Source of the DNA: Qaidamihabitans albus
GTDB lineage: Bacteria; Actinomycetota; Actinomycetes; Mycobacteriales; Pseudonocardiaceae
DNA length: 56,506 nucleotides
Reading direction: 5' to 3'
Assembly (NCBI RefSeq): GCF_016464705.1
Contig: NZ_JAEHOB010000025.1
Coordinates: 1 to 56,506 of the forward strand
The notes beneath the pieces were generated by a model. It was not told the origin of the DNA. It was given only the letters and a program-made list of their open reading frames with translations, and did not search any database. A program made the position numbers and the translations under genes. Shown here in pieces: positions 42,567 to 51,846 of the stretch (within the stretch, counting starts at the first letter, position 1; every line of letters begins with the position of its first letter).

Positions 42567-42708
42567 GGTGGCTCCTTCTCGGTGGGGCTCCTCGACATCC
42601 GGCACGTACCCAACGGGGTCGGCTGCCTGGCCGGGTGCCAGCGTGGCATGCGGACGTCACGCGTGCCTCCGTCCGCGTGCGTACCCGCGCATGCGTCCCC
42701 TGACGTAC

Positions 42709-43566
42709 TCAGTCGGTCTTGTCGGGGCCGGCGTGCGAGGCGGCCGCGATCTGATCGGCGACGAGTGCCGGTTCGTCGAGCTGGACGAAAGTGCGTGCCC
42801 CCGGGACCTCGATGAACTCCGCGGCCGGGAAAGCCGCTGCCAGCCGCTTGCCGAGGGCGGGCTTGAAGGCACGGTCGGCCATGCCCCACACCACCCGCAC
42901 GGGCACGTCGACGTCCCGCATCCGCGCCGACACCTCGTGGAGCTCGTGGGGATCGATGCCCTTGAGGAAGCGGACGGCGTCGGCGCGGATCTCGGGGTCC
43001 GTCAGGCAGGGCTCGATCCAGGAGCGGGTCTGCTCGGCGCCGAGCTGGTTTGCCAGCAGCCCGAACCCGAGCGGGGAGTGCCGGAACGCCCTGGAGCGCA
43101 TGGGGAGCAGGTTCATGCGCATCCTCATGTCGCCCCGGAGCAGGGGGAAGATCAGGTTGAAGGGGAACGGCGGGAAGGTGTCGAACGCGTCGCAGTTGAG
43201 AAAGACGACGCGGCCGATCCTGCTGCGGTCGGCGTCGAGCGCGTACTGCGCCAGTGCACCACCCGTGTCGCTGCCCACGAGGGTGACGTCGTGCAAGTCC
43301 AGTGCCTCGAGGAAGCCGAGCACCTGGCCCGCGACGCCACGCGGCGACTGGTCGGCATCCCGGTGCATCGGAATCCGGTGTGCGCCCAGCGGCCAGTTCG
43401 GCGCGAACGACCGGAAGCCTCGCGCGGCCAGCAGCTCGGCGACCGGCGACCACACGGAGCCGTCGACCAGGAAGGCGTGCACGAACACCACGGGTGGTGT
43501 GCTCGGGTCATCGGGTCCGGCGGTGCGGTACTGCACTCGTCCATGCGGGAGATCGATCGTTCTCAT
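42709..43566 (-). CDS. Alpha/beta hydrolase
   Basis: 285 residues. Oxyanion strand VVFVHAFLVDGSVW, the PNWPLGAHRIPMHRDADQSPRGVAG loop, an elbow VGSDTGGALAQ with an Asp-Thr-Gly pattern, and the acid segment VVWGMADRAFKP. The late catalytic His is replaced in the expected place by GARTFVQLDEP, so activity may be atypical. It is the intact paralogue of the frameshifted gene at 21165. ATG 43566 with GAGGAAGG upstream. Confidence 0.82.
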   Translation of the reverse strand: MRTIDLPHGRVQYRTAGPDDPSTPPVVFVHAFLVDGSVWSPVAELLAARGFRSFAPNWPLGAHRIPMHRDADQSPRGVAGQVLGFLEALDLHDVTLVGSDTGGALAQYALDADRSRIGRVVFLNCDAFDTFPPFPFNLIFPLLRGDMRMRMNLLPMRSRAFRHSPLGFGLLANQLGAEQTRSWIEPCLTDPEIRADAVRFLKGIDPHELHEVSARMRDVDVPVRVVWGMADRAFKPALGKRLAAAFPAAEFIEVPGARTFVQLDEPALVADQIAAASHAGPDKTD

Positions 43567-43611
43567 TGACCTGGTCCTTCCTCGTGATGGCGTGCGCCCG
43601 GCCGGTAGCGG

Positions 43612-44979
43612 CTAGTAGGTCCGGCTCGCAGTGGTCACCGGCAGGTAGATCGCGGCATCGAAGGCTGCGCGTAGTCCGTCGACAGTCATGGTGTAGTCGT
43701 TTCCGTCGTGGCCGGCCTCGAACACGGGCAGGATCACCCGCATCGTGTGGACGTCGTCGAGCCAGTCGAGCACCGCTGCCGGTCCCCTGGGCGCGCGCAG
43801 GTCGATGGCGAAGTTCGCGGGACGGGCTGCGTGGAGGGTGGCCTCGAACATTCCGGCGCCCGGCGGTCCGATCGGCTGAGGCATCGGTCGCCGTCCCGGA
43901 GAGCTGATCTCGCCGGCGCCGAACCAGGTGCCGATCGACACGTAGCGCTCACCGAGGCGCCGTTTCAGGATGCCGCCTGCCAACGTGCCGCTCTGCTCCT
44001 CCTCGGGGGTGCGGACGGTGACGGTGGGCGTGGCGGCGGTGTGTACGTTGGCGGCCCAGTAGACGGCCTTTCGGTGCCCGGTCAGGCCCTGCCACCACCG
44101 GAGCGAGTCCGCGATGAACCGCTCGCGGTGGGCGCGGAACCCGCTTTCGACGTAGTAGTTGCGGAACCAGCCGAGGATCGCGCGGGCGTGCTGCTCGGCG
44201 TACTCCCGCTCCCATCGGTCGGGGCCGGCCACGTCCTCGACGAGGGTGACGACCCGCCCGGCCGCGGCGATGAGGGCCAGCTTCTCGGCATCATCCAGGC
44301 CGCCGTACCAGACGAACGGGTTCTGGCCCTCGGGCGGGCGCAGGTCGGCGAGGTCGGCCTCGAGCTCGCCGATCCGGTCCGGTGCGCGGGTGCTCACGTA
44401 GCGGGTGATGTGGTCGAAGCTCAGCTCCCGCAGCTGAAGCAGGTCGGTGCCGAGGAAGCGAACCTTGTCGGAGTGGCTCTCGTTCCAGGCGCGCAGCCAC
44501 GTCACCAGCTCGAGGATCTCCTCCGTGGCCAGCAGCGGCGAGGCCATCTGGCCGACGAGCGTGCGGGGGTCCCCCTGCCCGGTGGTCAGATAACGATCGA
44601 TGAGCACGCCGCTGGCGAAGTCGTCCTCGAAGGCGACCGTGCGGAAGCCGTGGTGCTCGATCATCCTGCGGACCAGCCGGTGCTTGACCTGCAACTGCTC
44701 GCTCGAGCCGTGGGTGGACTCGCCGAGCCCGACCAGCCGGGCGTCCCGGATGACCCGGTCCAGCCACCTCAGGTCGCGTGCCGGTGCGCCGGGTGCGATC
44801 TCGATGGCATGGGCGTGCCTGTCGATCCACGATTCGATCGGTTCGCACGGGGCCTTCGAGTGGTGGTCCGCGGCCGTGGCGGGAGTGGCGACCGACACCA
44901 AGGGAAGACAGACGCTGACGGCTGCAACGAACAGCGACTGCCACTGAGACAACCGGCGGGACCGGGCCGCGTTGGGCAT
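43612..44979 (-). CDS. Secreted erythromycin-esterase-family protein
   Basis: 455 residues. Start at ATG 44979 (AAGGAG, 7 nt) gives a Sec signal peptide ending ATA about residue 37. The Ere core is visible: RLVGLGESTHGSSEQLQVKHRLVRRMIEHHGFRTVAFEDDFASG, WLRAWNESH, FLGTDL and VYWAANVHTAATP. As for its cytoplasmic relative at 18382, macrolide hydrolysis is possible but unproven. Copy 3 of the dispersed repeat lies 70 bp upstream. Confidence 0.85.
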   Translation of the reverse strand: MPNAARSRRLSQWQSLFVAAVSVCLPLVSVATPATAADHHSKAPCEPIESWIDRHAHAIEIAPGAPARDLRWLDRVIRDARLVGLGESTHGSSEQLQVKHRLVRRMIEHHGFRTVAFEDDFASGVLIDRYLTTGQGDPRTLVGQMASPLLATEEILELVTWLRAWNESHSDKVRFLGTDLLQLRELSFDHITRYVSTRAPDRIGELEADLADLRPPEGQNPFVWYGGLDDAEKLALIAAAGRVVTLVEDVAGPDRWEREYAEQHARAILGWFRNYYVESGFRAHRERFIADSLRWWQGLTGHRKAVYWAANVHTAATPTVTVRTPEEEQSGTLAGGILKRRLGERYVSIGTWFGAGEISSPGRRPMPQPIGPPGAGMFEATLHAARPANFAIDLRAPRGPAAVLDWLDDVHTMRVILPVFEAGHDGNDYTMTVDGLRAAFDAAIYLPVTTASRTY

Positions 44980-45049
44980 GATGCTCTCCTTGTCCTGGCT
45001 GGCGAAGAATCGTCGATGGTGGACACGATCAGGGCGAACCATTTCCGCG

Positions 45050-45111
45050 GGTCACCGGTCGTGAGTGCGTAACAGTGTTCTAACTCGCGTGCGCACTCAC
45101 GAGAGGTGACC
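45050..45111 (+). repeat. Dispersed palindromic repeat, copy 3
   Basis: Full 62-nt copy. The ends form an imperfect inverted repeat (18 of 20 positions: GGTCACC then TCGTGAGTGCG on one side, the complement on the other) around a 22-nt centre. Identical to copy 4 over the whole length. It lies 31 bp after the stop of the membrane protein gene at 45143. Confidence 0.92.
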
Positions 45112-45142
45112 AGGCGCGATGCCGCACCTGCATGGGTTGTAG

Positions 45143-45511
45143 TCAGGATCGCGGCGCTACGGGGCGTCCCCTCTTCCGCATCGCGAATGCGAGGGTCACG
45201 CCCATGACGAGGGCGACGAGTGCTCCCGCGAGACGGATTGCCGTGCCGACAGCCTGCCCCGCGCCATCGACGCCGGCGAGAGTGAAGGCACTCGGGACGA
45301 CCTCCGCGAGAGCGACCAGTGCCGCGACCAGCGCCGGCCAGCGATGGTCCGGAAGGAACGCGACCAGGCAGGCTCCGGCAACCAGCAGAACGGCGCCTGG
45401 AGGCACGAGTGGCATGGCCATCCCGGCTGCCTTGGCGAGGCCCATGCCGAGCACGCCGGCGAAGAGCCCGGAGATGGTGATGAGTCTGAGGGTGGAAATG
45501 TTCTTGGTCAC
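45143..45511 (-). CDS. Small integral membrane protein of unknown function
   Basis: 122 residues from a GTG at 45511 with a weak ribosome site. Four hydrophobic segments (LITISGLFAGVLGMGLAKAAG, GAVLLVAGACLVAFL, ALVAALVALAEVVPSAFTLAG, AVGTAIRLAGALVALVMGVTLAF) and a basic C-terminus. No family recognised. Downstream of the DoxX-like gene on the same strand but separated from it by a hairpin terminator. Confidence 0.65.
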   Translation of the reverse strand: MTKNISTLRLITISGLFAGVLGMGLAKAAGMAMPLVPPGAVLLVAGACLVAFLPDHRWPALVAALVALAEVVPSAFTLAGVDGAGQAVGTAIRLAGALVALVMGVTLAFAMRKRGRPVAPRS

Positions 45512-45615
45512 GTGGACAGCGTCGTCGCGGAGAGCTCGTGGGGCGTCAGCGTGATGACGCAACTGGATGTACGCGACCAGGCGTAGCGAGGTTTCCCCGC
45601 ACGCTCTCAACGTGG

Positions 45616-45650
45616 AGGTGGCCCGGGCGAGCTCCTCGCCCGGGCCACCT
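45616..45650. terminator. Hairpin terminator after the DoxX-like gene
   Basis: A perfect 16-bp stem (45616-45631 with 45635-45650) and a CTC loop lie 14 bp downstream of the DoxX-like gene stop. Confidence 0.7.
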
Positions 45651-45663
45651 GAGTGCGGTCCCG

Positions 45664-46203
45664 TCACCGGGCCCGGCCGGTCCGGTCGGTGACCATGCGG
45701 GCGCCGAGTGCCGTGGCTGCGACGACAGCTGCAGCTGCGAGCAGGATGACGTCCTTCAGCACGTACTGCGCCTCGATAGTCGGCAGTCCACCCGGGAACA
45801 TCTCGCCAGGAAACAGCACGACCGGCATCATGATCCCGCCAAGCCAGCCCGCCATCACGACGAGGCACCAGCGCAGTCCGCGGCCGGTGAGCAGGGACAG
45901 GCCGATCAGGGTCTCGAGCACGGCCGTGATCAGCACCGCAGGCCGTCCGTCGACGACGCCGAAGGTCAGAGCCTCGGTCGTCTGCATGACCAGTCCCTCG
46001 GCGGGCGAGGCGCCGGGCACGTACTTGAGAGCGCCGAAGCCGGCGATGACCAGGCCGAGGCTGATCCTCAGCGCGGCGACGCTGTGCGCGGCGAGCCACT
46101 CAGCCAGGGTTGCCGTGAATCGCGGCACGCGGGGCCTGCCTCCGTCGTCGGGCGGGGGCACCGCGGTTGTCGAGGCGATCCGCGGAATCGTGGTGGGAGC
46201 CAT
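45664..46203 (-). CDS. DoxX/DUF417-like membrane protein
   Basis: 179 residues, ATG 46203 with GAGAAGGAG upstream. After a proline-rich N-terminus there are four hydrophobic segments (ALRISLGLVIAGFGALKYVPGA, GRPAVLITAVLETLIGLSLLTG, WCLVVMAGWLGGIMMPVVLF, YVLKDVILLAAAAVVAATAL). The FGALKYVPGASPAEGL motif is typical of DoxX-related proteins. Function unknown; some relatives act with thiosulfate or redox stress. Divergent from the two-component system at 46449. Confidence 0.75.
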   Translation of the reverse strand: MAPTTIPRIASTTAVPPPDDGGRPRVPRFTATLAEWLAAHSVAALRISLGLVIAGFGALKYVPGASPAEGLVMQTTEALTFGVVDGRPAVLITAVLETLIGLSLLTGRGLRWCLVVMAGWLGGIMMPVVLFPGEMFPGGLPTIEAQYVLKDVILLAAAAVVAATALGARMVTDRTGRAR

Positions 46204-46448
46204 GGCGGTCTCCTTCTCGGTGCTGGCCGCCGGGTCGGCGACCGGATGCACGGAACGATTCCGCGGAACCACCGTCACCGGATCCGCCCGGCGGCGGCAC
46301 GTGTAGTGCGCTCGTGGCTGGTGGGCCCGACCCGCCCGTACGACGCCGGAGGTAGCCGTGCCTGCGTTCCCACGAGGACCCGTACACACCGGAGATGGGG
46401 CAGGATTGACTCCCACCGAACACCTCGGCACCAGGAGTGGAGGACCAC

Positions 46449-47612
46449 ATGGGCGGGATCCCCGTCCCACTCGTCCACGAGGCGCCTGCCAGGCGTCGGC
46501 CGTCGCGTGCCGTGATCGACGGTGTGCTCGTCGCAGTCCTGACGACCGTCGTCGTGTTCAGCCTGCCCTTCGTGGCCGAGGGCGATGGCACCGACCGTCC
46601 ACTCCCCGTGGGCTTCGGTTTGGTGCTGGCGGCGGCCGCGGCGACAGCCGTGCGTGGCCGCCACCCCGCTGTGGCCGCCCTGATCGCGGTCGCTGCGACG
46701 TCGACGTACCTCGCACTCAGCTATCCCTACAGCCCGGTGTTCGCGTTCGTGTTGCTGACCGTCTACACACTCGCGCGCCGCCTGCCGCTCCTGCGGTCCG
46801 CGCTACTCGCCCTGGTCTGTCTCGTGATGCTGAGCGCGCACGTGCTCAGCAACGATGCCGCTCTCTCCGGTGCGATCGGGCTGCTTCCTGCGACAGCCTG
46901 GATCGCCATCCCGTTCACCGTCGGCGCCGCCCGCCGGATGGTGGTTGCGGCGGCGGCGCGGGAACGTGCGGCCACCGACCGGCAGCTCGTCGACGCCGAG
47001 CGCCTCCGGCTTTCGCAGGAGGTGCACGACGTGGTCGGACACGGGCTGGCGGCGATCCAGATGCAGGCCGACATCGCGCTGCACGTGGCGCAGCAGCGGC
47101 CCGGGCAGATGCGCGAAGCCCTCGCCGCCATCAGCACTGCCAGCGGGCAGGCGCTGACCGAGCTCCGCGAGACCCTGCGCAGCACCCACCCGGACGGCGA
47201 GGCGAAGGCCACCCGTGCTCCGACCCCCGGTCTGGCCCGGGTGCGCGAGCTGTGCGACCGAGTCGCCGACGTGGGCGTCGAGGTCGACCTCACGATCTCC
47301 GGCGAGCAGCGGCCGCTCATCGAAGCCGTCGACGTGGCGGCATACCGGGTGCTCCAGGAGGCACTGACCAATGTGGTCAAACACTCTCCGCACCCGCGCG
47401 CGGAGGTGCGGATCAACCACACCGCGGACTCGGTGACCGTCGAGGTCACGAACCAGAACCTGGCGCCGGCACCGCCCGCGCCGGGGATCGGCATCAGCGG
47501 CATGCAACGCAGGACCGCTGCGGTCGGAGGCACCTTCTCCGCCGGCCAGGGCACCCGGCCGGCGACGTTCACCGTCTGCGCCACCTTCCCACGAAGCCAG
47601 GAGACCCCATGA
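46449..47612 (+). CDS. NarL-family sensor histidine kinase
   Basis: 387 residues from ATG 46449 with GGAGG 6 nt upstream. About five membrane helices in residues 20-165, a HisKA_3 dimerisation domain with phospho-acceptor His in LRLSQEVHDVVGHGLAAIQMQADIALH, and a compact HATPase (AAYRVLQEALTNVVKHSPHPRAEVRI; GIGISGMQRRTAAVGG). No separate sensor domain, so sensing is probably in the membrane. Its stop overlaps the start of the cognate regulator. Confidence 0.93.
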   Translation: MGGIPVPLVHEAPARRRPSRAVIDGVLVAVLTTVVVFSLPFVAEGDGTDRPLPVGFGLVLAAAAATAVRGRHPAVAALIAVAATSTYLALSYPYSPVFAFVLLTVYTLARRLPLLRSALLALVCLVMLSAHVLSNDAALSGAIGLLPATAWIAIPFTVGAARRMVVAAAARERAATDRQLVDAERLRLSQEVHDVVGHGLAAIQMQADIALHVAQQRPGQMREALAAISTASGQALTELRETLRSTHPDGEAKATRAPTPGLARVRELCDRVADVGVEVDLTISGEQRPLIEAVDVAAYRVLQEALTNVVKHSPHPRAEVRINHTADSVTVEVTNQNLAPAPPAPGIGISGMQRRTAAVGGTFSAGQGTRPATFTVCATFPRSQETP

Positions 47613-48268
47613 ACCAGCTGATCTCGATGATGCTGGTCGACGACCAGGACCTCGTCCGCCTCGGGCTGCGCACGCTCTTCGACGCCGAGGACGGGTTCGA
47701 GGTCGTCGCGGAGGCAGCCGACGGCCTGGCCGCGGTCAAGGAAGCCCGCCACCACCGGCCCGCCGTGATCCTGATGGACATCCGCATGCCCGGCATCGAC
47801 GGTCTCGACGCCACCCGCCGGATTGCCGCCGACGAGACCCTCGCCGACGTCAAAATCATCGTGCTGACCACCTTCGAGCACGACAACTACGTCTTCGAGG
47901 CACTCCGAAGTGGCGCGAATGGCTTCCTCCTCAAGAGCACACCCCCGACAACCCTGGTCGAGGCGGTCCGAACCGTCGCCGACGGTGCGGCCCTGCTCTC
48001 CCCGACCGTGACCCGAACCCTGATCAGGGAGTTCGTGGAGATCGCGCCGCGGACAGTGACACCGCACCCTCGCCTGGAGCACCTCACCGAGCGGGAACGG
48101 GAGATCGTCGGCCTGGTCGCACAGGGCATGAGCAACCAGGAGATCGCCGACCATCTCGTGCTCAGCCCGGCCACCGCACGTACCCATGTCAGCCGCGCAA
48201 TGATCAAACTCGGCGCACGAGACCGGGCGCAGCTGGTCGTGTTCGCGTACCAATCCGGCCTCGCCTGA
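47609..48268 (+). CDS. NarL/FixJ-family response regulator
   Basis: 219 residues. Receiver domain (MMLVDDQDLVRLGLRTLF; phospho-acceptor Asp in AVILMDIRMPGIDGLDATRRI; VLTTFEHDNYVFEAL; Lys in GFLLKSTPP) and a LuxR-type HTH (LTEREREIVGLVAQGMSNQEIADHLVLSPATARTHVSRAMIKLG). ATG overlaps the kinase stop by 4 nt, so the pair is translationally coupled. The targets are unknown; the divergent DoxX-like gene is a candidate. Confidence 0.94.
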   Translation: MNQLISMMLVDDQDLVRLGLRTLFDAEDGFEVVAEAADGLAAVKEARHHRPAVILMDIRMPGIDGLDATRRIAADETLADVKIIVLTTFEHDNYVFEALRSGANGFLLKSTPPTTLVEAVRTVADGAALLSPTVTRTLIREFVEIAPRTVTPHPRLEHLTEREREIVGLVAQGMSNQEIADHLVLSPATARTHVSRAMIKLGARDRAQLVVFAYQSGLA

Positions 48269-48381
48269 GGCAGCTCAGGAATGTCCTGTCTCATCGAAGG
48301 CGGCACCGTCTCAGACCTCGACCCGCGCGGCGATGACACCCGGGTCCCGGTGAACAGCCTGCGCGCCACTATGCTGGGCCA

Positions 48382-48816
48382 ATGCCGTCGGTCAAGCAGT
48401 TCCAAGTCACCTTCGACTGCGCAGAACCTGAGCGCGTCGCTCGTTTCTGGTGCGAGGTGTTGGGGTATGTCGTACCGCCGCCACCGGAGGGGTTTGCCAC
48501 TTGGAACGACTTCGATCGCTCGCTGCCGCCTGAGCGTCAGGGTTCAGCGTTCGCCTGCATCGATCCCTCGGGTGTGGGCCCGCGACTGTTCTTCCAGCGC
48601 GTTCCCGAAGGGAAGGCCGTCAAGAACCGGGTGCATCTCGACGTGCGGGTCGGCACCGGTCTCGTGGGTGAAGAGCGCCTCGCCGCGCTCGAGGCCGAGT
48701 GCGCACGACTGGTCGCGCTCGGCGCGGTACGCGTGCGACTACTGGCTGCCGATGGCGACGAAGAATCGTGCATCGTGATGCAGGACATCGAGGGCAACGA
48801 GTTCTGTCTCGACTGA
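48382..48816 (+). CDS. VOC-family (glyoxalase-like) protein
   Basis: 144 residues of the glyoxalase_6 type: FQVTFDCAEPERVARFWCEVLGYVV at the N-terminus, a RVHLDVRVG strand in the second half and VMQDIEGNEFCLD at the end. Metal ligands His and Glu appear in the expected strands. Substrate unknown. No strong ribosome site. Follows the response regulator by 113 bp. Confidence 0.85.
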   Translation: MPSVKQFQVTFDCAEPERVARFWCEVLGYVVPPPPEGFATWNDFDRSLPPERQGSAFACIDPSGVGPRLFFQRVPEGKAVKNRVHLDVRVGTGLVGEERLAALEAECARLVALGAVRVRLLAADGDEESCIVMQDIEGNEFCLD

Positions 48817-48824
48817 GGAACATC

Positions 48825-49020
48825 TGGGTCAGGAGATGTACCGGGACGTCTTCGCTGGCACGGGAGTGGTACCGCTACATCAACTACGCCGACGTGGATT
48901 TGGCCGCCCCTCAGTGGAACTCCGGGTGTGTGGACGAGCCCCTCGTGGTTCCCCGACAGAAAGCCGCGACGGCACCCCCGCTTGCGCGATCGGCAGCACG
49001 GCCACGGCGGTGGTAGCGGC
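48825..49020 (+). pseudogene. Possible C-terminal remnant of a FAD-linked oxidase
   Basis: WYRYINYADVDLAAPQWNS (48867-48923) resembles the sequence just before the berberine-bridge C-terminal region of FAD-linked oxidoreductases; the following sequence continues only weakly in another frame. No other part of such a gene is present. Tentative. Confidence 0.35.
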
Positions 49021-49055
49021 ACGCGGAACGCCATCCTCGTCGTTCCCGTCATCAC

Positions 49056-49634
49056 TCAGCGGTCCTGGCGGACGCCGCGCCGCCAGACGTCGCAGATGGA
49101 GCTGGTCGCGGTGACGTCGCTGGTGGGGTCACCGTCGACCAGCAGGAGGTCCGCGCGCAGACCTGGGGCGATCCGACCGCGGTCGGCCAACCCGAAGTGG
49201 CGGGCGGGCACACTGGTCGCTGCGGCGAGCGCCTCCTCGCTGGTGAGTCCGGCCCGCGTCAGCAGGACCAGTTCGCGGTGCATGCTCTCCCCGTGCACCG
49301 GGGCGAAAGGGGTCGCGTCCGTGCCGGCCAGCAGCGGCACACCCGACCGGTGCAACGCTCCCGCCGCGCGCACAGCATTCCCCGCGCTGCCGGGTGAAGC
49401 GTGGTCGACACCGCCTGCTCCCTGCTGGCCGATCACCTCGAAGTACACCAGCGTGCTGACCACGAACACGCCCTGCGCCGCGATCCGCGCGGCAAGTTCG
49501 GACGCACTCTGTCCCGCGTCGGCCCAGACGTGCGCGAGACCGTCGACACCCGCGTCGAGAGCGATCCCGACCTCGGACGCCGTGATCGCGTGCGCGATCA
49601 ACCAAGAGCCCGGTCTCGCTGGCCGGTGTAACAC
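49056..49634 (-). pseudogene. Amidohydrolase C-terminal fragment
   Basis: About 190 residues match the C-terminal half of imidazolonepropionase-type amidohydrolases: AHAITASEVGIALDAGVDGLAHV, GVPLLAGTDATPFAPVHGESMHRELVLLTRAGLTSEEALAAAT, and GLADRGRIAPGLRADLLLVDGDP. The metal-binding HxH and the N-terminal beta-sandwich, about 200 residues, are missing; the frame begins at the junction near 49625, just before a divergent sigma factor gene. Probably inactive. Confidence 0.78.
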
Positions 49635-49726
49635 GCTGAGGCCCCAGTCACATCCGCGGCCCGCGATGTCACATCACGGACGCCCCTGGTCCTCTTATGG
49701 GCGCACCGTGACAGGAGGGCACCACC

Positions 49727-50615
49727 ATGACCGACCGTGACTCCGCCACGCAGCGGTTCGTCGAACATCGCGAACTGCTGTTCTCCATCGTCTACAACAT
49801 GCTCGGCAGCGTCGCCGACACCGAGGACGCACTCCAGGAGACCTGGCTGGCGTGGACTGACGCGGACCAGGAGCGGATCGAGAACCCGCGCGCCTACCTC
49901 GTGCGAATCGCGGTCAACCAGGCCCTCGCCCGCCGGAAGGCCATCAGCCGTCGCCGGGAGACCTACATCGGGCAATGGCTGCCCGAACCACTGGTCACAG
50001 ACCCAGCCGACACAGCCGACGCGGCCGACGCCGTGCTGCACACCGAGTCGTCCTCGGTGGCGCTTCTGGTCGTGCTGGAAACCCTCAGCTCGACCGAACG
50101 CGCGGTGTTCGTCCTGCACGAGGTTTTCGGCTACGCCCACACCGAAATCGCTGACGTCATCGGCCGCAGCCCCGCCGCGGTGCACCAGCTCGGACACCAG
50201 TGCCCGCCAACACGTGCACGCCCGCCGGCCCCGCTACCAGGTCGACACCCGCGTCCAGCGGGAGGTGACCAAACGCTTCGTCACCGCCGCGATCGGCGGC
50301 GACCTCCAAGCACTCCTCCGGATCCTGGCCCCTGACGTAACACTGTGGACAGACGGCGGTGGCAAGGGACCCGCCACGAGCCTCCAGCCGGTCCACGGCC
50401 GCGACGCGGTAGCCGAACTCCTCGTGGCCGTCGGATCCAGCGCCCCTCAGAGCCTCGAAGTCCGCTACCGCCACGTCAACGGAGACTCGTCCGCCCTGCT
50501 CTTCATCGGCGAGTCACCGTTCGCTGTCCTGGTTCTCGACCCGACACCGGACGGCGACCGGATACGAGGTATCTACTCGGTCACCAACCCGGACAAGCTG
50601 ACCCGGGTCCGCTGA
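49727..50615 (+). pseudogene. ECF41-type sigma factor with SnoaL-like tail, frameshifted near 50197
   Basis: Sigma regions 2 (IVYNMLGSVADTEDALQETWLAW) and 4 (LSSTERAVFVLHEVFGYAHTEIADVIGRSPAAVHQLGH) read from ATG 49727. The expected ARQHVHARRPRYQVD and the SnoaL-like domain (TKRFVTAAIGGDLQALLRILAPDVTLWTDGGGK; ending IYSVTNPDKL) follow in another frame up to the stop at 50615. One extra base near 50197 explains the split. In ECF41 factors the tail is needed for control, so a truncated protein might be unregulated or unstable. Could be a sequencing error. Confidence 0.85.
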
Positions 50616-51022
50616 CCCGTTGCGGTTGACGCGGTCTGGCGGGCACAGCCAGGCCGTGAGCGGCCTGCGTAGCCGACTCGTCGGGGCCGGCGGTCGACGG
50701 CCCGAAGCTGGGGCTCATCAGATCGACGCCGGAAGCTGTCGAGCTTGGTGTCGCGACGCGTTCATCGCGCCCAGCAAAGCGCTCGACGCCGATCCGGGCT
50801 TCACAGGTTGCCCCGGCTCCGGCTATCGGGGCCCGTACGCCGACAGCGGCATCCATGCCATGACTCGAGCGTGGTCATCGAAACCTGTTCCGGACAGCCG
50901 CTTCACCGGGGTTCAGCCGAAGCGGGTACTCGTCATCCGGAGTGCAGAACACCGGGTCTCGTCCGGCGCGGCAGCAAACGTCAGATCCACCGCGGCAGGA
51001 GCCTGTTGATGGTGCTCGTCGG
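50616..51022. other. 407-bp interval without a recognisable gene
   Basis: Between the frameshifted sigma gene and the GIY-YIG gene. Open frames exist on both strands but none has codon bias, a ribosome site or a recognisable family. Confidence 0.4.
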
Positions 51023-51796
51023 CTACTCCGCGCCCTTGTCCCGGTTGATCACCACGACGTCCCCGTCGAGGTAGGTCAGAGCCAGCGCAGCATGCTCGGC
51101 GAGCACGCGGGCGGTCTTGCGGCCGAGCGGCAGCGTCTCGGCCTCGCCGCGGGACTCGATCGTCGCGTGCAGCGCCACGGCCAGCGTGACCGTGCCGCCG
51201 CAGTAGAGGTGCGCTCGGAGTTCGTCGTGGATCCGCTGGTTGGTCTGCTGGGTCGGCCCGGGCCGGCGGTAATGGTAAGTACGGTGGCGGAGGTCGTCGG
51301 ATTCGCCGATGTAGACCTTCGGCAGCTCCTGATCGGCAGCGTCGGCCAGGGTGAGGCGGTAGATGCCCGACTGACAGGGCAGAGCCGGGAACACGACGTC
51401 GCCCGCATCGTCGAGGGTGACGTGCCCAGCGCGCTGCCACTCCATGGTGATCCGCACGTCGAGCTGCGCGGCATCGGTCTCCTCGACGAGCACCGCAGCC
51501 GCCGTGTCGTGCAGCGGTCGGTGACCGCGCGCCCGGTAACTGCCACCGACCTTGCCGCGGGCGAACCGGACCTGGCGGCGCTCAAGGTCCACGGTGTCAA
51601 CATGCCAGTCGGCGTCTCGCCATGCCTGTGCATGGCTGTGGCTGCTGTTGGCCCACCACTGACGACTCTCGTAAGCCGACGCCGGGAGCTCGCCGACCAG
51701 CGTCGCGATGTCGCCGAAGCCGAACTCGGCATGCCGATGGCCCGCCCTGGCCAGCTCGGACAGCCGCACGAACAGCGGCTGATACTTTCCGGCCAT
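51023..51796 (-). CDS. DUF7662-GIY-YIG fusion protein
   Basis: 257 residues from ATG 51796 with AGGAGG upstream. The N-terminal domain (about 1-75: KYQPLFVRLSELARAG, FGFGDIATLVGELPASAYESRQWWANS) is the DUF7662 type often found near restriction or nuclease genes. The C-terminal half carries GIY-YIG landmarks: SGIYRLTL, KVYIGESDDLRHRTYHYRR. The catalytic Arg of the family is likely in DDLRHR. A DNA-binding or repair nuclease is plausible; a role in defence is only a guess. Confidence 0.78.
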   Translation of the reverse strand: MAGKYQPLFVRLSELARAGHRHAEFGFGDIATLVGELPASAYESRQWWANSSHSHAQAWRDADWHVDTVDLERRQVRFARGKVGGSYRARGHRPLHDTAAAVLVEETDAAQLDVRITMEWQRAGHVTLDDAGDVVFPALPCQSGIYRLTLADAADQELPKVYIGESDDLRHRTYHYRRPGPTQQTNQRIHDELRAHLYCGGTVTLAVALHATIESRGEAETLPLGRKTARVLAEHAALALTYLDGDVVVINRDKGAE

Positions 51797-51846
51797 ACCC
51801 ACCTCCTCGCCGCCATATCGTGTTCGTCAGCATGGTGCGCCGGCCA

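Noticed and set aside
18382-45042. Macrolide resistance island based on two erythromycin-esterase-like genes
   Set aside because: The two genes are 24 kb apart, differ in localisation, and the superfamily includes members that do not act on macrolides.
46763-48253. 496-codon minus-strand frame opposite the NarL-type pair
   Set aside because: Antisense shadow; the plus-strand kinase and regulator are complete with all motifs.
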